From the NCBI RefSeq assembly GCF_940677205.1, contig NZ_OW712331.1, positions 1,426,001-1,490,000 of the forward strand: a DNA stretch of 64,000 bases. The letters are read 5' to 3'. Positions 6,371 to 15,070 of the stretch are shown piece by piece (within the stretch, counting starts at the first letter, position 1; the number at the start of each line of letters is the position of its first letter). The notes under the pieces are model-generated. The model searched no databases. It worked only from the letters and a program-made list of their open reading frames with translations, and was not told the DNA's origin. This DNA is from [Clostridium] colinum. GTDB taxonomy: Bacteria > Bacillota > Clostridia > Lachnospirales > CAG-274. Position numbers and translations under genes: made by a program.

Positions 6371-7078
6371 TTATTGTCCTATTATAACATCCATACTACC
6401 CTCTGACATGTCAAAACGTTCTACACCACCTACTTCACCTGTATCTATTGTAGGTCCAAGTATTTCTTCTGCTTTGTCCCAAAAGTTTTCATCTGTTATT
6501 TCATCTTTAGATTTGCTATTTCCACCACCGTTATTAACAGGAGCTTTTGTTGTACTTTCTGTTTTTGGTTCTTTTGTAGTAGTTTGTGTTGTTGTAACTT
6601 TTCTAGTTGTTGTCTGTGTTGTTTGTTTAATAGATGCTTTTGTTGTTGCTTGTGTATTAACTTCTGTTTGTTTTTCTGTTACTACTTGTTTTTTCGTAGT
6701 TTCTTCTTTTTTAGTTGTAGTAGTTTGTGTTTCTTTTTGTACAGATTTACTTTCTGCTAGTTTATTATTATTTTCTTTTTTGTTTTGTTCATCTTTAACT
6801 ATTGTTGTATCTTGTTCTAATGATGTAGTTTCTGTGCTTTGTTCTTCATTTGTATTAGTAGTATTTTCTGTACTATCTTTTTCAGTTTCAGTAAATAATG
6901 TTGTATCTTCTTTTGTTGTATTTTCACTATTAACACTTGTTTTCTCTGTACTATTAGATACTAATTTACTCTCATTATTATTTAGCACCATATACCCACC
7001 ACCGCATACTAGCACTAACACTAAAGCAGATATACCAATAATAATACCTTTTTTACTTTTACCTTCATTCTTCTTCAT
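6371..7078 (-). CDS. Thr-rich membrane-anchored surface protein B (235 aa)
   Basis: Paralogue of the gene at 1668-2393: same basic N-terminus, same membrane helix, same Thr/Glu/Gln/Lys stalk with only scattered substitutions. The last 45 residues are different (a Gly/Asn linker, then an acidic segment with 'KAEEILGP') but still end '...RFDM...IGQ'. Conserved stalk with a divergent tip suggests the C-terminus is the exposed, variable part. Same GAGAGG ribosome binding site. It lacks an adjacent toxin-antitoxin unit, unlike the other copies. Confidence 0.7.
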   Translation of the reverse strand: MKKNEGKSKKGIIIGISALVLVLVCGGGYMVLNNNESKLVSNSTEKTSVNSENTTKEDTTLFTETEKDSTENTTNTNEEQSTETTSLEQDTTIVKDEQNKKENNNKLAESKSVQKETQTTTTKKEETTKKQVVTEKQTEVNTQATTKASIKQTTQTTTRKVTTTQTTTKEPKTESTTKAPVNNGGGNSKSKDEITDENFWDKAEEILGPTIDTGEVGGVERFDMSEGSMDVIIGQ

Positions 7079-7097
7079 AATTTTTACCTCTCTTTTT

Positions 7098-7715
7098 TTA
7101 TTTTATTAAAAACTTATCAATTAATATATTTTTATTCAGTTCCTCATAAATATTGTCTTTATTATAACTTTCAACTTTTACAATTTCTTTTCTTAAAAAT
7201 TTATCAAATTTATTAAGCAATTTTACTAATTTAGGTATAATTTTTATCAAAACAAATTTTTTTAATACTAATTTAAAATATTTAATTGGTTTTCTATTTT
7301 TTAAAAATAGTAAATTTAATTCTACTATATTATCTAATATTTCAATTAGCTCTTGTTCTTTATTATCTATAACACTTGTAATCTCTTTTTTAATGAATTC
7401 AATATTTTTTTCAGAAAAAGCAAAAGTTTCTTTGTTTAGTTGGAAAACATTAACAAAAAGTTCTTTTTTATATAAACACTCATTAATAAGGTATATATTT
7501 CTTTCAATATGATTTTTTAAATAAGGATACCTTTTTATAATATTATCTTCTTTAATAAAATCATATTTCTTATTTATAATTAATATTAAATTTTCTTTTT
7601 CATAAGTATATCTTAATATAGCGTGCTTTATAGGTAAATAAATAAATTTTTTAAGTATCAGAAATAAAATAAATATAATTAATAAAATAACTATAATAAT
7701 TAAAAATTTATTCAT
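7098..7715 (-). CDS. Membrane-anchored protein of unknown function (205 aa)
   Basis: One N-terminal membrane helix (residues 4-26) followed by about 175 mainly helical, Lys/Glu/Ile/Leu-rich residues without recognisable motif. AAAGGAG precedes the ATG. Its end lies 19 bases before the Thr-rich gene at 6371-7078, so the two are probably co-transcribed with the gene at 7739 from the promoter at 8224-8253. Function unknown. Confidence 0.55.
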   Translation of the reverse strand: MNKFLIIIVILLIIFILFLILKKFIYLPIKHAILRYTYEKENLILIINKKYDFIKEDNIIKRYPYLKNHIERNIYLINECLYKKELFVNVFQLNKETFAFSEKNIEFIKKEITSVIDNKEQELIEILDNIVELNLLFLKNRKPIKYFKLVLKKFVLIKIIPKLVKLLNKFDKFLRKEIVKVESYNKDNIYEELNKNILIDKFLIK

Positions 7716-7738
7716 AATAATTCTCCTTTTATTTACTA

Positions 7739-8020
7739 TTAATACATAGTTAAACTTTGTTTAGAGAGTTTATCATTTAAATCTTTAATGCAAAGATTTA
7801 AACTTGTGATAATTGCTTCTTTATCTTCTATATTATTATTTAATATCTCAATAGTCTTATCTTTTCTATTTAATAAATAAAATATAATAAGTCCTGTAAA
7901 AATTAAGATAAATGCACAAATAATAATTAATTTTGTTTCGCTTGTATTATCAATAAATTGTAATATTTTATCTAAATTTTTACTTAAAAAATTTTCTATT
8001 TTAGAAAAAATACTCTCCAT
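7739..8020 (-). CDS. Small membrane protein (93 aa)
   Basis: The ATG at 8020 is preferred because AAGGAG lies just before it; an upstream in-frame ATG at 8035 overlaps that site. One membrane helix (about residues 32-52) separates a short amphipathic N-terminus from a C-terminal coiled-coil-like segment. It is the first gene after the duplicated promoter/operator, with a leader of roughly 190 nt. No family recognised. Confidence 0.55.
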   Translation of the reverse strand: MESIFSKIENFLSKNLDKILQFIDNTSETKLIIICAFILIFTGLIIFYLLNRKDKTIEILNNNIEDKEAIITSLNLCIKDLNDKLSKQSLTMY

Positions 8021-8201
8021 AATAAACTCCTTCATAATATAATAGTATTAGATATTTTATATATTAATACTACCATATAATATTAAATCTATCAAGTTTG
8101 TTTTATTAACGACTTCTTATATCATCATTTATACTATATTTCTATACTTATTACTTAATAACATTATTTTTTCCCTTTACTATAACTTTTAAATTTCTTA
8201 A

Positions 8202-8324
8202 TTTTATATATACGTTATAATTTATTATAACGTATATATAATTTATTTGTCAAGTATATATTTATGTATATTTTTCAAATTTCTTCCCATTTTACTATAT
8301 TTTCTGTATTTATTACGTATCCTT
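8202..8324. repeat. 123-bp promoter/operator repeat, copy 2
   Basis: Matches 1386-1508 with one mismatch. Here it is contiguous with the longer small gene at 8275-8451, so this is likely the original copy. Confidence 0.95.
8207..8253 (-). promoter_or_regulatory. Promoter with overlapping palindromic operator, copy 2
   Basis: Minus-strand TTGACA (8253-8248) and TATAAT (8229-8224), spacer 18. Palindrome arms 8207-8220 and 8225-8238 overlap the -10 box. It drives 7739-8020 and probably 7098-7715 and 6371-7078. Confidence 0.7.
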
Positions 8325-8451
8325 TTATATAAATATACTGGTCTTGAGATTTTATTATCTTACCTTTTAAATCTAAAAATCTAACACCAGAGCTTGTCTT
8401 TTCTATAACTTTTATCTTTACATCTCTTTTACAGTTACTAATATCTATCAC
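8275..8451 (-). CDS. Small protein, 58 aa, possibly N-terminally truncated
   Basis: An open frame starting at GTG (8451), directly after a TAG in the same frame, with amino-acid composition like a real soluble protein: basic/hydrophobic alternation ('KIKVIEKT', 'VRFLDLKGKI') suggesting beta strands. No good ribosome binding site is seen, so the N-terminus may be lost. Its final 15 codons were copied into the repeat at 1386-1508, where they are no longer part of a gene. Function unknown. Confidence 0.4.
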   Translation of the reverse strand: MIDISNCKRDVKIKVIEKTSSGVRFLDLKGKIIKSQDQYIYIKGYVINTENIVKWEEI

Positions 8452-8534
8452 CTACTTTATCTAATATTAAAATTTAAATTTTTAATATATGTGTACCTTT
8501 TATTAATTTCATCTATTATATTAAGATGTTTATT

Positions 8535-9092
8535 TTAATATTTAGCCGTATGTTTAACAGATACTTTAATAGGTACAACAACATTAAATTCGTTACCAAA
8601 AAAGTTAATAGGATATTCAAAGTTATATCTTGTTGTTATAAGAAATTTTTGCGTACCACTACGTATAGGTTCATTATTTACATTTACTTTTATATTGTTA
8701 ATAGCATATAATTTTTCTCCATTTGCTCCAACTTTATTTAAGTTATAGGCATCTACTAAATTTAATTTGTCATTTTTAGTCAAATATTGTATTAAGCTAG
8801 TAGTATCGTCTATGTAACTCTCATAAAAACCTATACCATTTGGACGATACCCACCTGAATAACTTTCACGTGAAGTATGATAAACTTTTGCATAATTTCT
8901 TTGTACTGTTGCTATTGTTGCACTTTGTACTATTTCTCTACTATTTGTTATTAAAAATATTATGTTCATCATCGTAAAAATCAAATAAAAGATAAATAAT
9001 ATCAAAAATAATTTTCCAAATCCAATTGTTGTAGTGCTTATACCCTTTTCTTCTGCAAACTTATTTTTTATTAACCTAAATTTTAATTTCAT
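8535..9092 (-). CDS. TadE/TadF-like pseudopilin (185 aa)
   Basis: The ATG at 9092 shares one base with the upstream gene's stop (TGATG), indicating coupled translation; an earlier TTG is unlikely. A short basic cytoplasmic leader with 'EEKG' precedes one membrane helix, then about 130 extracytoplasmic residues. This is the layout of TadE/F minor pseudopilins, which are cut by the prepilin peptidase and assist Flp pilus assembly. It lacks the usual Glu after the cleavage site. Last gene of the Tad cluster. Confidence 0.6.
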   Translation of the reverse strand: MKLKFRLIKNKFAEEKGISTTTIGFGKLFLILFIFYLIFTMMNIIFLITNSREIVQSATIATVQRNYAKVYHTSRESYSGGYRPNGIGFYESYIDDTTSLIQYLTKNDKLNLVDAYNLNKVGANGEKLYAINNIKVNVNNEPIRSGTQKFLITTRYNFEYPINFFGNEFNVVVPIKVSVKHTAKY

Positions 9093-9496
9093 CACTTCCA
9101 ATATACTTCACCAACTCCACTAGCACTTTTTTTTATTTTTATATTTATATCTAAAAAAGGTATTTTTAGTTTATAAGGCAATTCAACTGTACAAGTTATA
9201 CTTTCCATAAATTCTACTTTTCCAGTTTTACTAAACTTCACAACAGGGTCTATTCCTATTGAATTTTTTAATTTTTCTATTTGTTCTAAAGATTTATCTC
9301 CAACTTCTCCATAAAGCTCTGCAATACGTACTGTTTCATTTGTAAATTGAGCAACTTTATAGTTCATATAAAGCAAATTACAAAAACCTATTATAGCAAA
9401 CAATACGATAAATAATATTATTAAAATAACTCCCATTTCGATAGTGTTATCTACTCCTTTTTGCTCTTTTAATTTAGATTTTATTTTTTTTAGCAT
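9092..9496 (-). CDS. TadE-like / DUF4320-type pseudopilin (134 aa)
   Basis: A basic N-terminus ending in 'KEQKG', then 'VDNTIEMGVILIILF' and a single membrane helix: a class of prepilin-like protein in which cleavage after Gly would leave Glu at position 6. The extracytoplasmic domain of about 90 residues is beta-rich. Similar small proteins accompany Tad genes in Clostridia conjugative elements and I associate this one with DUF4320. It sits between TadC and a second pseudopilin. Confidence 0.6.
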   Translation of the reverse strand: MLKKIKSKLKEQKGVDNTIEMGVILIILFIVLFAIIGFCNLLYMNYKVAQFTNETVRIAELYGEVGDKSLEQIEKLKNSIGIDPVVKFSKTGKVEFMESITCTVELPYKLKIPFLDINIKIKKSASGVGEVYWK

Positions 9497-9510
9497 TTTG
9501 CACCTTCTTT

Positions 9511-10359
9511 CTAAAAATTAGGTAAACTTCCCATAATCATTGCAGTTATACCAATAACACATAGACTTATAAGAACATAAGTTTCATACTTTTTAATTTT
9601 ATCTGGTAGCAAACTTGCTTCTTTTCTTTTTTGGTTTATATACATACTTTTAAATGAAGTTGATAACCTTGCAAAATATTCTCTGTTATTTTCGCCACGA
9701 GATAATGCAATAAGCCCCCTACATACATCTGATAACATAGGAGAATTTATTCTTGTTTCTAGTTTTTTTAATGCAGATATTTCATTACTTGTACGCATTT
9801 CAGTTAAACAACGTTCTAAGTGTTTTCTAAAAACAGGATTTGTTCTATTTTTAAAAGCTTCTAAAATTCTTACTATATTTGTATCTATAAGTAATTCTTG
9901 CTCAATAGTTGTTGAAAATCTGTAAAGCTCACTATCTATAAGGTCTTTGTTTTTTGATATTTGATTATATGGATATTTTTTATGTTTATTATAAAGCCAA
10001 AAACCATATACTATAATAATAAGTGTCATAATTGGACTTATTATTATAGTAACAAAACCAACTAAGCTATAAAATATTAACTCTGACAATCCTTCTGCAA
10101 TATATTCCTCTGGCTTTTTATCTATATTGGCTAGAAAAAGTGTTTTTTCTAACTTTTTTCTTTTAAGCTCATCTATTTTTATAAAATCTAATATTTTATA
10201 ATATATTTTCGCTTTAAATTCTGTTAAAAAACTTTCGCTTTTAGTATTAGTTTTAAATCTTCTAAAAGGCTTTACATAGGCACTATCAGGTATTTTAAAT
10301 ATATGTTTTAAAATATTGTATAGTCCATACCCAAAAAATACACCTGCTAATAATTCCAT
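9511..10359 (-). CDS. TadC-like membrane platform protein
   Basis: 282 residues with an N-terminal hydrophobic segment, a central pair of membrane helices (about 95-130) and a C-terminal one (about 260-280). Between them is a type II secretion F-type cytoplasmic domain ('FSTTIEQELLIDTNIVRILEAF', 'ALSRGENNREYFARLS'). TadC pairs with TadB to form the inner-membrane platform on which the TadA ATPase acts. It follows tadB directly, as in other Tad clusters, with an AAAGGGGG ribosome binding site. Confidence 0.75.
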   Translation of the reverse strand: MELLAGVFFGYGLYNILKHIFKIPDSAYVKPFRRFKTNTKSESFLTEFKAKIYYKILDFIKIDELKRKKLEKTLFLANIDKKPEEYIAEGLSELIFYSLVGFVTIIISPIMTLIIIVYGFWLYNKHKKYPYNQISKNKDLIDSELYRFSTTIEQELLIDTNIVRILEAFKNRTNPVFRKHLERCLTEMRTSNEISALKKLETRINSPMLSDVCRGLIALSRGENNREYFARLSTSFKSMYINQKRKEASLLPDKIKKYETYVLISLCVIGITAMIMGSLPNF

Positions 10360-10374
10360 AATAAGCCCCCTTTC

Positions 10375-11304
10375 TTAATCTTCTAATGGTTTAATAAGTT
10401 TCATAACACTAAGTATTGCATAGAAAATTAAGCCTACACCTATTGCTAAGGCAATTTTACCTATTTGTGTTGTTAAAAGTCCTGCTATCCAAGATTTATT
10501 CATTACAAGAAGCATTGGTAGCCCTATGCCTATTATACCTACCATTGTTAAAAAGTCATTTTTAGGCTTTGCAAAAAGCATATCTAATTCTGTATTTACA
10601 ACTTGTAAATCTGAAAGTTTTGCCACTATTGGATTTAACACTGTTTTTAATGTATGGTTTGACTGACAACTTATAAGTGCTTCACACCATTCCTTAAATA
10701 TTTTATTTTCAATAGAATTTTGTAATATTTTTAAAGCATATTCTGTATTTGGATTTACTTGTGTATTTATTAAAAATTCTTTAAAATATTGTTGCAGTGG
10801 TGGATTTATAAAATCTAAATTTTCTTTAACACTTAAAATAATATTTTCTGTTCTTAAATAACTTGTAGTTATTATACTCATAACTGTTTCAAGCTCTGAG
10901 GTTAATTCTTCTTTATACAAATTCATTTGCGTTTCCATTATAAAAAATGGCACTAAAAATAAACCTGTTGATAAAACAGGCATTAAATAAACATTATTTA
11001 TTGCAACACATATACTTATACCAACTAATCCACTTAAACAAGCTATGGCGAAAATAAATGGTAATTGTCTTTTTTTATTTGTTATTTCTAATATATAATT
11101 AACTCTTTTTATTTGGCTAATTACATAATTTTCTTTATTTTTACCTTTTAATATATTAACACGTTTTTTAATGTTTATTTTTTTATCTTGCATTAAATAA
11201 TTTAAGCCTTGATTTGTAATACTTAAAAAATTTATATTTAAAATATTAAAAAGCCCTATTGTTATAAGAAAAAATATAACTAGTCCTAAAATTCCTTCTA
11301 ACAT
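10375..11304 (-). CDS. TadB-like membrane platform protein
   Basis: 309 residues with membrane helices near residues 1-20, 85-120 and 250-300 and an F-type domain between. In Tad systems TadB partners TadC in the platform that polymerises Flp pilin. Its ATG directly follows the stop of the tadA gene, so expression is coupled. Assignment rests on topology, the T2SF-like middle domain and gene order. Confidence 0.75.
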   Translation of the reverse strand: MLEGILGLVIFFLITIGLFNILNINFLSITNQGLNYLMQDKKINIKKRVNILKGKNKENYVISQIKRVNYILEITNKKRQLPFIFAIACLSGLVGISICVAINNVYLMPVLSTGLFLVPFFIMETQMNLYKEELTSELETVMSIITTSYLRTENIILSVKENLDFINPPLQQYFKEFLINTQVNPNTEYALKILQNSIENKIFKEWCEALISCQSNHTLKTVLNPIVAKLSDLQVVNTELDMLFAKPKNDFLTMVGIIGIGLPMLLVMNKSWIAGLLTTQIGKIALAIGVGLIFYAILSVMKLIKPLED

Positions 11305-12693
11305 TTATTTTTCCTCCCTTATAAGCTTTCTTAGTTCATTAGTCGGTATACCATTGTTTCTAAGTCTTTTAGCTAACTTTTCACTAATTCCTCCTATTTT
11401 TTTATGATTACCTATTATAGATACTTTATTTTTTTCTATATCTATATCTGTTTTTTCTACCTCAAAATTAAATATAGTGTTAAATCTTATTTTATCATCA
11501 TTATCAATATATCCTTCCATTATTTCCATTATTTTTCTAGATTTATCACTATCTTCAAGTTGTTTTGCAAAAATAACAATAGGAAATGCTTTTATTATAT
11601 ATTTAAATAATCTTTCATCATTTATATTGTTATTAGACTTTAAGGAAAGTGTTAGTATTCTATCATAAGTATCTTCTGCACTATCTGCATGTACTGTTGT
11701 TATTATATTATGCCCTGTTCTACTAGCTTCTTGTGCCGTATAGGCTTCCTTATCACGCATTTCACCAACACATATAACATCTGGATGAAATCTTAATGCT
11801 ATTTGTAGCAATTTATCTTGGTCTACACTAAACTCTTTATTTTTATTTTCTTTTGTTTTAGTAGATACGACATTATTTATTATTTCACCGTTTTCATCTT
11901 TCTTAACTAAGTCTAGTTCTCTTGAACCACTTTCAATAGTGTATATTCTTTTATTATTAGGTATAGTAGATAATAACCAGTTTGTTAGAGTTGTTTTCCC
12001 ACTACCTGTACCTCCTGCTATACAAACACTTACACCATATTTAAGCATAATCTCTAAAAAGTCTAGCATTTCTTCTGTTGCTGTACCCTTTTCTAAAAAT
12101 GTTTTTGCATCGATATTAGCCGAATTAACATTTCTTAAGCTAAACGTAACACCAACTTCATCATCTACAATAGGTGGTATCATAACTGTTATTCTTCTAT
12201 TTTTTCCTATATCTCCAAGTGCTATAGGTTCTGCGTCATTTACTCTATTATTTGATATAGCTAGTATTCTTCTAACTACACTTAATGCTTGCTCTCCATC
12301 TTGAAATTTTTCATCTAATTGCACAATTCTACCATCACTAAAGTTTACATAAATACAATCCCAAGAGTTACAGTTTATTTCTTCTACATTTTCATCAAAT
12401 ATGTATTTATTTAAAAAAGTAAATTCAAAAGCATCTATATATATTTTTTCAATTAATTCATTTGTATTCATATTTTTAACAGCTAATGAATTGTCTTGTA
12501 AATATTTTTTTATTTTGCTCTGTAATTGATTTTTTATATTTTCTTTATTTTCTTCATCAAAAAGATTTAAAATAATATCAGAAAAATTTTGTGTTAAATA
12601 ATCTGTTGTTATTTCTAAAACTTTTTCATAATCTAAAACTTTTTTATTTTTAAAATCTATTCTTTGTTTATCTCTTTTTTCTTCAAACTCCAA
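11305..12693 (-). CDS. tadA: TadA/CpaF secretion ATPase
   Basis: 462 residues. An N-terminal domain (to about 200) precedes a GSPII_E-type motor with Walker A 'GGTGSGKTT' (227-235), Walker B 'DVICVGEMRD' (305-314) and the histidine box 'TTVHADS' (332-338). These are all intact, so it should be an active hexameric ATPase driving Flp pilus assembly. It starts at TTG right after the TAG stop of the tadZ-like gene. A VirB11-type role in the neighbouring T4SS is an alternative, but the adjacent tadBC genes favour Tad. Confidence 0.88.
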   Translation of the reverse strand: MEFEEKRDKQRIDFKNKKVLDYEKVLEITTDYLTQNFSDIILNLFDEENKENIKNQLQSKIKKYLQDNSLAVKNMNTNELIEKIYIDAFEFTFLNKYIFDENVEEINCNSWDCIYVNFSDGRIVQLDEKFQDGEQALSVVRRILAISNNRVNDAEPIALGDIGKNRRITVMIPPIVDDEVGVTFSLRNVNSANIDAKTFLEKGTATEEMLDFLEIMLKYGVSVCIAGGTGSGKTTLTNWLLSTIPNNKRIYTIESGSRELDLVKKDENGEIINNVVSTKTKENKNKEFSVDQDKLLQIALRFHPDVICVGEMRDKEAYTAQEASRTGHNIITTVHADSAEDTYDRILTLSLKSNNNINDERLFKYIIKAFPIVIFAKQLEDSDKSRKIMEIMEGYIDNDDKIRFNTIFNFEVEKTDIDIEKNKVSIIGNHKKIGGISEKLAKRLRNNGIPTNELRKLIREEK

Positions 12694-13500
12694 CTAAAAC
12701 ACTTCCTTTATTATACCATTTATTGTATTATTAAAATTTTTATCATTTACATCAATCATCAAATTACCTTTCTCTACAATAGATTTTAATTCTTTACTAA
12801 AATCTATTTTATAATCATAGCTATTAGTTTTATTAAAAACTTCTTCATATACTCCACGTTCATCTATTTTATTAAGTATTACAAGTTGTTTATTTATTTT
12901 TATATCAACTGTATCTAAAAAAGCTTCATTACTACCAAAATAGCTAGCACTTTTTAAATCTTGTGTACAAACTTTAAAACAAACATCAACTTCGTTAAAT
13001 GCTACACTTGTAAGTTGGTTATATATAAAAGTTGCTGAACCATCTATTATTACATAATCAAATTCTTTTTTTAATAAAGTTATTAATTGTTTAGCAATAT
13101 CTTCACTACATTCAGGATATTGTGCATAGTTTTCACAATTTTTAAATCCAAGTATCCCTAAATTTTCACATTTTTTAAAAGTTGTTAAATTTGAAAAAAT
13201 TAAATCTTCTGTTAATTTTATAGGAGTAAAAATTGTTCCTAAACTTTCAATGGTATTAAAACTGTTTGTTGGAAAAAAACAATTCATTATAGGTGTAATT
13301 TCATCTGCATATAACAAAACTACATTTTTATCTTTATTTTCACTTGCTAGCTTTTTCGCAAATATTGTAGATAATACACTTTTACCACTGTCAGTACTAC
13401 CCCAAAATAAAACTGATTTAGCACCAATACTATTATTAATTTTTCTATCTTCTTGTATTTTTTCTTCTGCCTTAATTGGTTTTTTTGTTTTTAATGCCAT
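12694..13500 (-). CDS. TadZ/CpaE-like ParA-family ATPase
   Basis: 268 residues with a MinD/ParA-type nucleotide loop 'WGSTDSGKSV' near residue 33-42, a switch region and a 'DYVIIDGSATF' Walker B near 145. Proteins of this type (TadZ/CpaE) position the Tad machine in the cell. The usual N-terminal receiver-like domain is missing; a receiver-like protein is encoded separately at 15071-16084. AAGGAGG precedes the start. A true plasmid ParA is less likely given its position within the Tad cluster. Confidence 0.7.
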   Translation of the reverse strand: MALKTKKPIKAEEKIQEDRKINNSIGAKSVLFWGSTDSGKSVLSTIFAKKLASENKDKNVVLLYADEITPIMNCFFPTNSFNTIESLGTIFTPIKLTEDLIFSNLTTFKKCENLGILGFKNCENYAQYPECSEDIAKQLITLLKKEFDYVIIDGSATFIYNQLTSVAFNEVDVCFKVCTQDLKSASYFGSNEAFLDTVDIKINKQLVILNKIDERGVYEEVFNKTNSYDYKIDFSKELKSIVEKGNLMIDVNDKNFNNTINGIIKEVF

Positions 13501-13513
13501 TTTTATACCTCCT

Positions 13514-14302
13514 TTATTGATTATTAGTTGTTTCTTGTATTTTAGTATTTGTTTCTGTTTCTGTTATTTTTTCAGATATTTCTCTTGTAATTATACTTTT
13601 TTGTTCTTGTAAAAGTTGTTGTTTTCTTTCATCATTTCCACGATATACTAATTGAAAATGTATATCTTCATATCCTTCTGCCCTTGCAAGTATTAAGCTT
13701 TGTTCTTCTCTTGTAAGAAGTGTAACAGTACTACCTATTTTTTCTGCATCTTCATTGCTACCAACATCATTACCTGATGTATCTGATACACTAATTACTT
13801 CAACATATTTAAGTTCATCAGGTATATATGTATTTTTTGTCCCTTCTTCATTTTCTGTATTACTAAGTATTATAGAAACAATATCTCCACTTTCTAGCTT
13901 ACCACTTAATCCTTTAGCATTTGTCGTTATACTTACAGATATTGCTCTGTCATCGTCTCCTAAATTTTCTAAGTAAGCACTGCCATACAATGCTTCTATA
14001 TTTAATTTATCGTTAGTTACATAATCATTAGCTACCATAGGTACTTTTGCATATTTACCAATAATATCTTCTTTGTTTGTTATAAGTCCACTTGTGTCTC
14101 CTGATATTTTCTTAAATGTCAACATTTCATCTGTTATTTTATCTCCAACTTCAATTTTTTTAGTTGTTACTACAACATTTTTTGTTTCACTTGAGCTTGT
14201 TTTAAAATTAATGGTAAATAATGATAGTAATAACGATATAACTATACAAAAAATACCTAATGCCATTTTGTTGTGCATAAGTCTATTTATTTTTTCTTTC
14301 AT
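13514..14302 (-). CDS. CpaB/RcpC-like SAF-domain protein
   Basis: 262 residues: N-terminal membrane helix (about 14-33), then a SAF-type domain ('KKIEVGDKITDEMLTFKKI', 'GKYAKVPMVANDYVT') and a C-terminal region typical of CpaB ('GDIVSIILS', 'TLLTREEQSLILARAEGYEDIHF'). In Gram-negative Tad systems RcpC/CpaB acts at the envelope during pilus assembly; in Firmicutes it is membrane-bound. A Glu/Thr-rich tail follows. AAGGAG precedes the ATG. Confidence 0.75.
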   Translation of the reverse strand: MKEKINRLMHNKMALGIFCIVISLLLSLFTINFKTSSSETKNVVVTTKKIEVGDKITDEMLTFKKISGDTSGLITNKEDIIGKYAKVPMVANDYVTNDKLNIEALYGSAYLENLGDDDRAISVSITTNAKGLSGKLESGDIVSIILSNTENEEGTKNTYIPDELKYVEVISVSDTSGNDVGSNEDAEKIGSTVTLLTREEQSLILARAEGYEDIHFQLVYRGNDERKQQLLQEQKSIITREISEKITETETNTKIQETTNNQ

Positions 14303-14324
14303 AAAATTTTTTCTCCTTATTTTT

Positions 14325-14702
14325 TTAAATTATTTTCAATAAAAAAGCTAAAAACATAAAAGGAGCATAGGCTAATTGTTCTGTTTTATTTTTTCTTTTT
14401 ATTTTTCTATAAGTAAAGCATAAAATTTCGGATATTATATAAAATTCCATAGTAAAGTTAAACCCTTTTAAAAGCCCTATAACTCCTATAAATTTTATAT
14501 CTCCACCCCCTTTATATTTTTCGTCTACAAATACACATATTAGTAATATTATTAATGCTACAAATAATCCTGTTATGTATAATTTTCTTTGCAAAACAAA
14601 GCCTATTAACAATGTTAATAGGCTTGATTTGTTATGTATAATTTTATATTTAGTATCAATAATTCCAATTACTAATAACATTATAAATAAAAAAATATTC
14701 AT
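14325..14702 (-). CDS. Prepilin peptidase, A24 family (TadV/CpaA-like)
   Basis: 125 residues, four hydrophobic segments. The two catalytic aspartates of A24 peptidases are visible: 'IIDTKYKIIHN' (residue about 16) and 'KGGGDIKFIG' (residue about 68). The length matches the short TadV-type peptidases that lack the N-methylation domain. It would process the pilin-like protein encoded just upstream and the pseudopilins. Its ATG overlaps the upstream stop by one base (TAATG). Confidence 0.85.
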   Translation of the reverse strand: MNIFLFIMLLVIGIIDTKYKIIHNKSSLLTLLIGFVLQRKLYITGLFVALIILLICVFVDEKYKGGGDIKFIGVIGLLKGFNFTMEFYIISEILCFTYRKIKRKNKTEQLAYAPFMFLAFLLKII

Positions 14703-14956
14703 TACTTAAATTTAATAATATTAAACATTTCCATAAGTTTTTTACCTATATTTTCAAAAAACATTGGGAAAAAAGTATTTATAAATACTATTGCAAGCCC
14801 TACTAATATAAGTGCTGCTACTATCCAACCACCCTTTTCTGTTGTTCCATCTGCACCGTTTTCTTCTTTTAACTTTCCTAATATTTGTATTAACATAGCC
14901 TTAATAAACATATATCCTGCTACCATTTTTTCATTAAATTTTGTTACCATTTTCAT
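14702..14956 (-). CDS. Pilin-like protein (Flp/DUF6133-type, 84 aa)
   Basis: The ATG at 14956 follows TTGGAGGAA; the longer version starting at TTG (14971) would consume that site. A 30-residue leader contains a hydrophobic stretch and ends 'KEENG', followed by 'ADGTTEKGGW' and a strongly hydrophobic helix. Cleavage after Gly would leave Glu at position 6. The size, single C-terminal helix and adjacency to the peptidase point to the major pilin of the Tad-type pilus. I associate it with DUF6133. Confidence 0.6.
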   Translation of the reverse strand: MKMVTKFNEKMVAGYMFIKAMLIQILGKLKEENGADGTTEKGGWIVAALILVGLAIVFINTFFPMFFENIGKKLMEMFNIIKFK

Positions 14957-15070
14957 AATTATTTCCTCCAATAATTTAATTTTTTTGATTTGTTTTTTAA
15001 TTTATAATTTATTATTTTAATTTAAAAAAATTTATAGTCTACAATCATAAGCATCACCCCTTTCAAACAT

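Noticed and set aside
15018-15062. A 10-codon frame with RBS upstream of the pilin-like gene
   Set aside because: Too short and AT-biased to support; a leader peptide is conceivable but nothing indicates attenuation.
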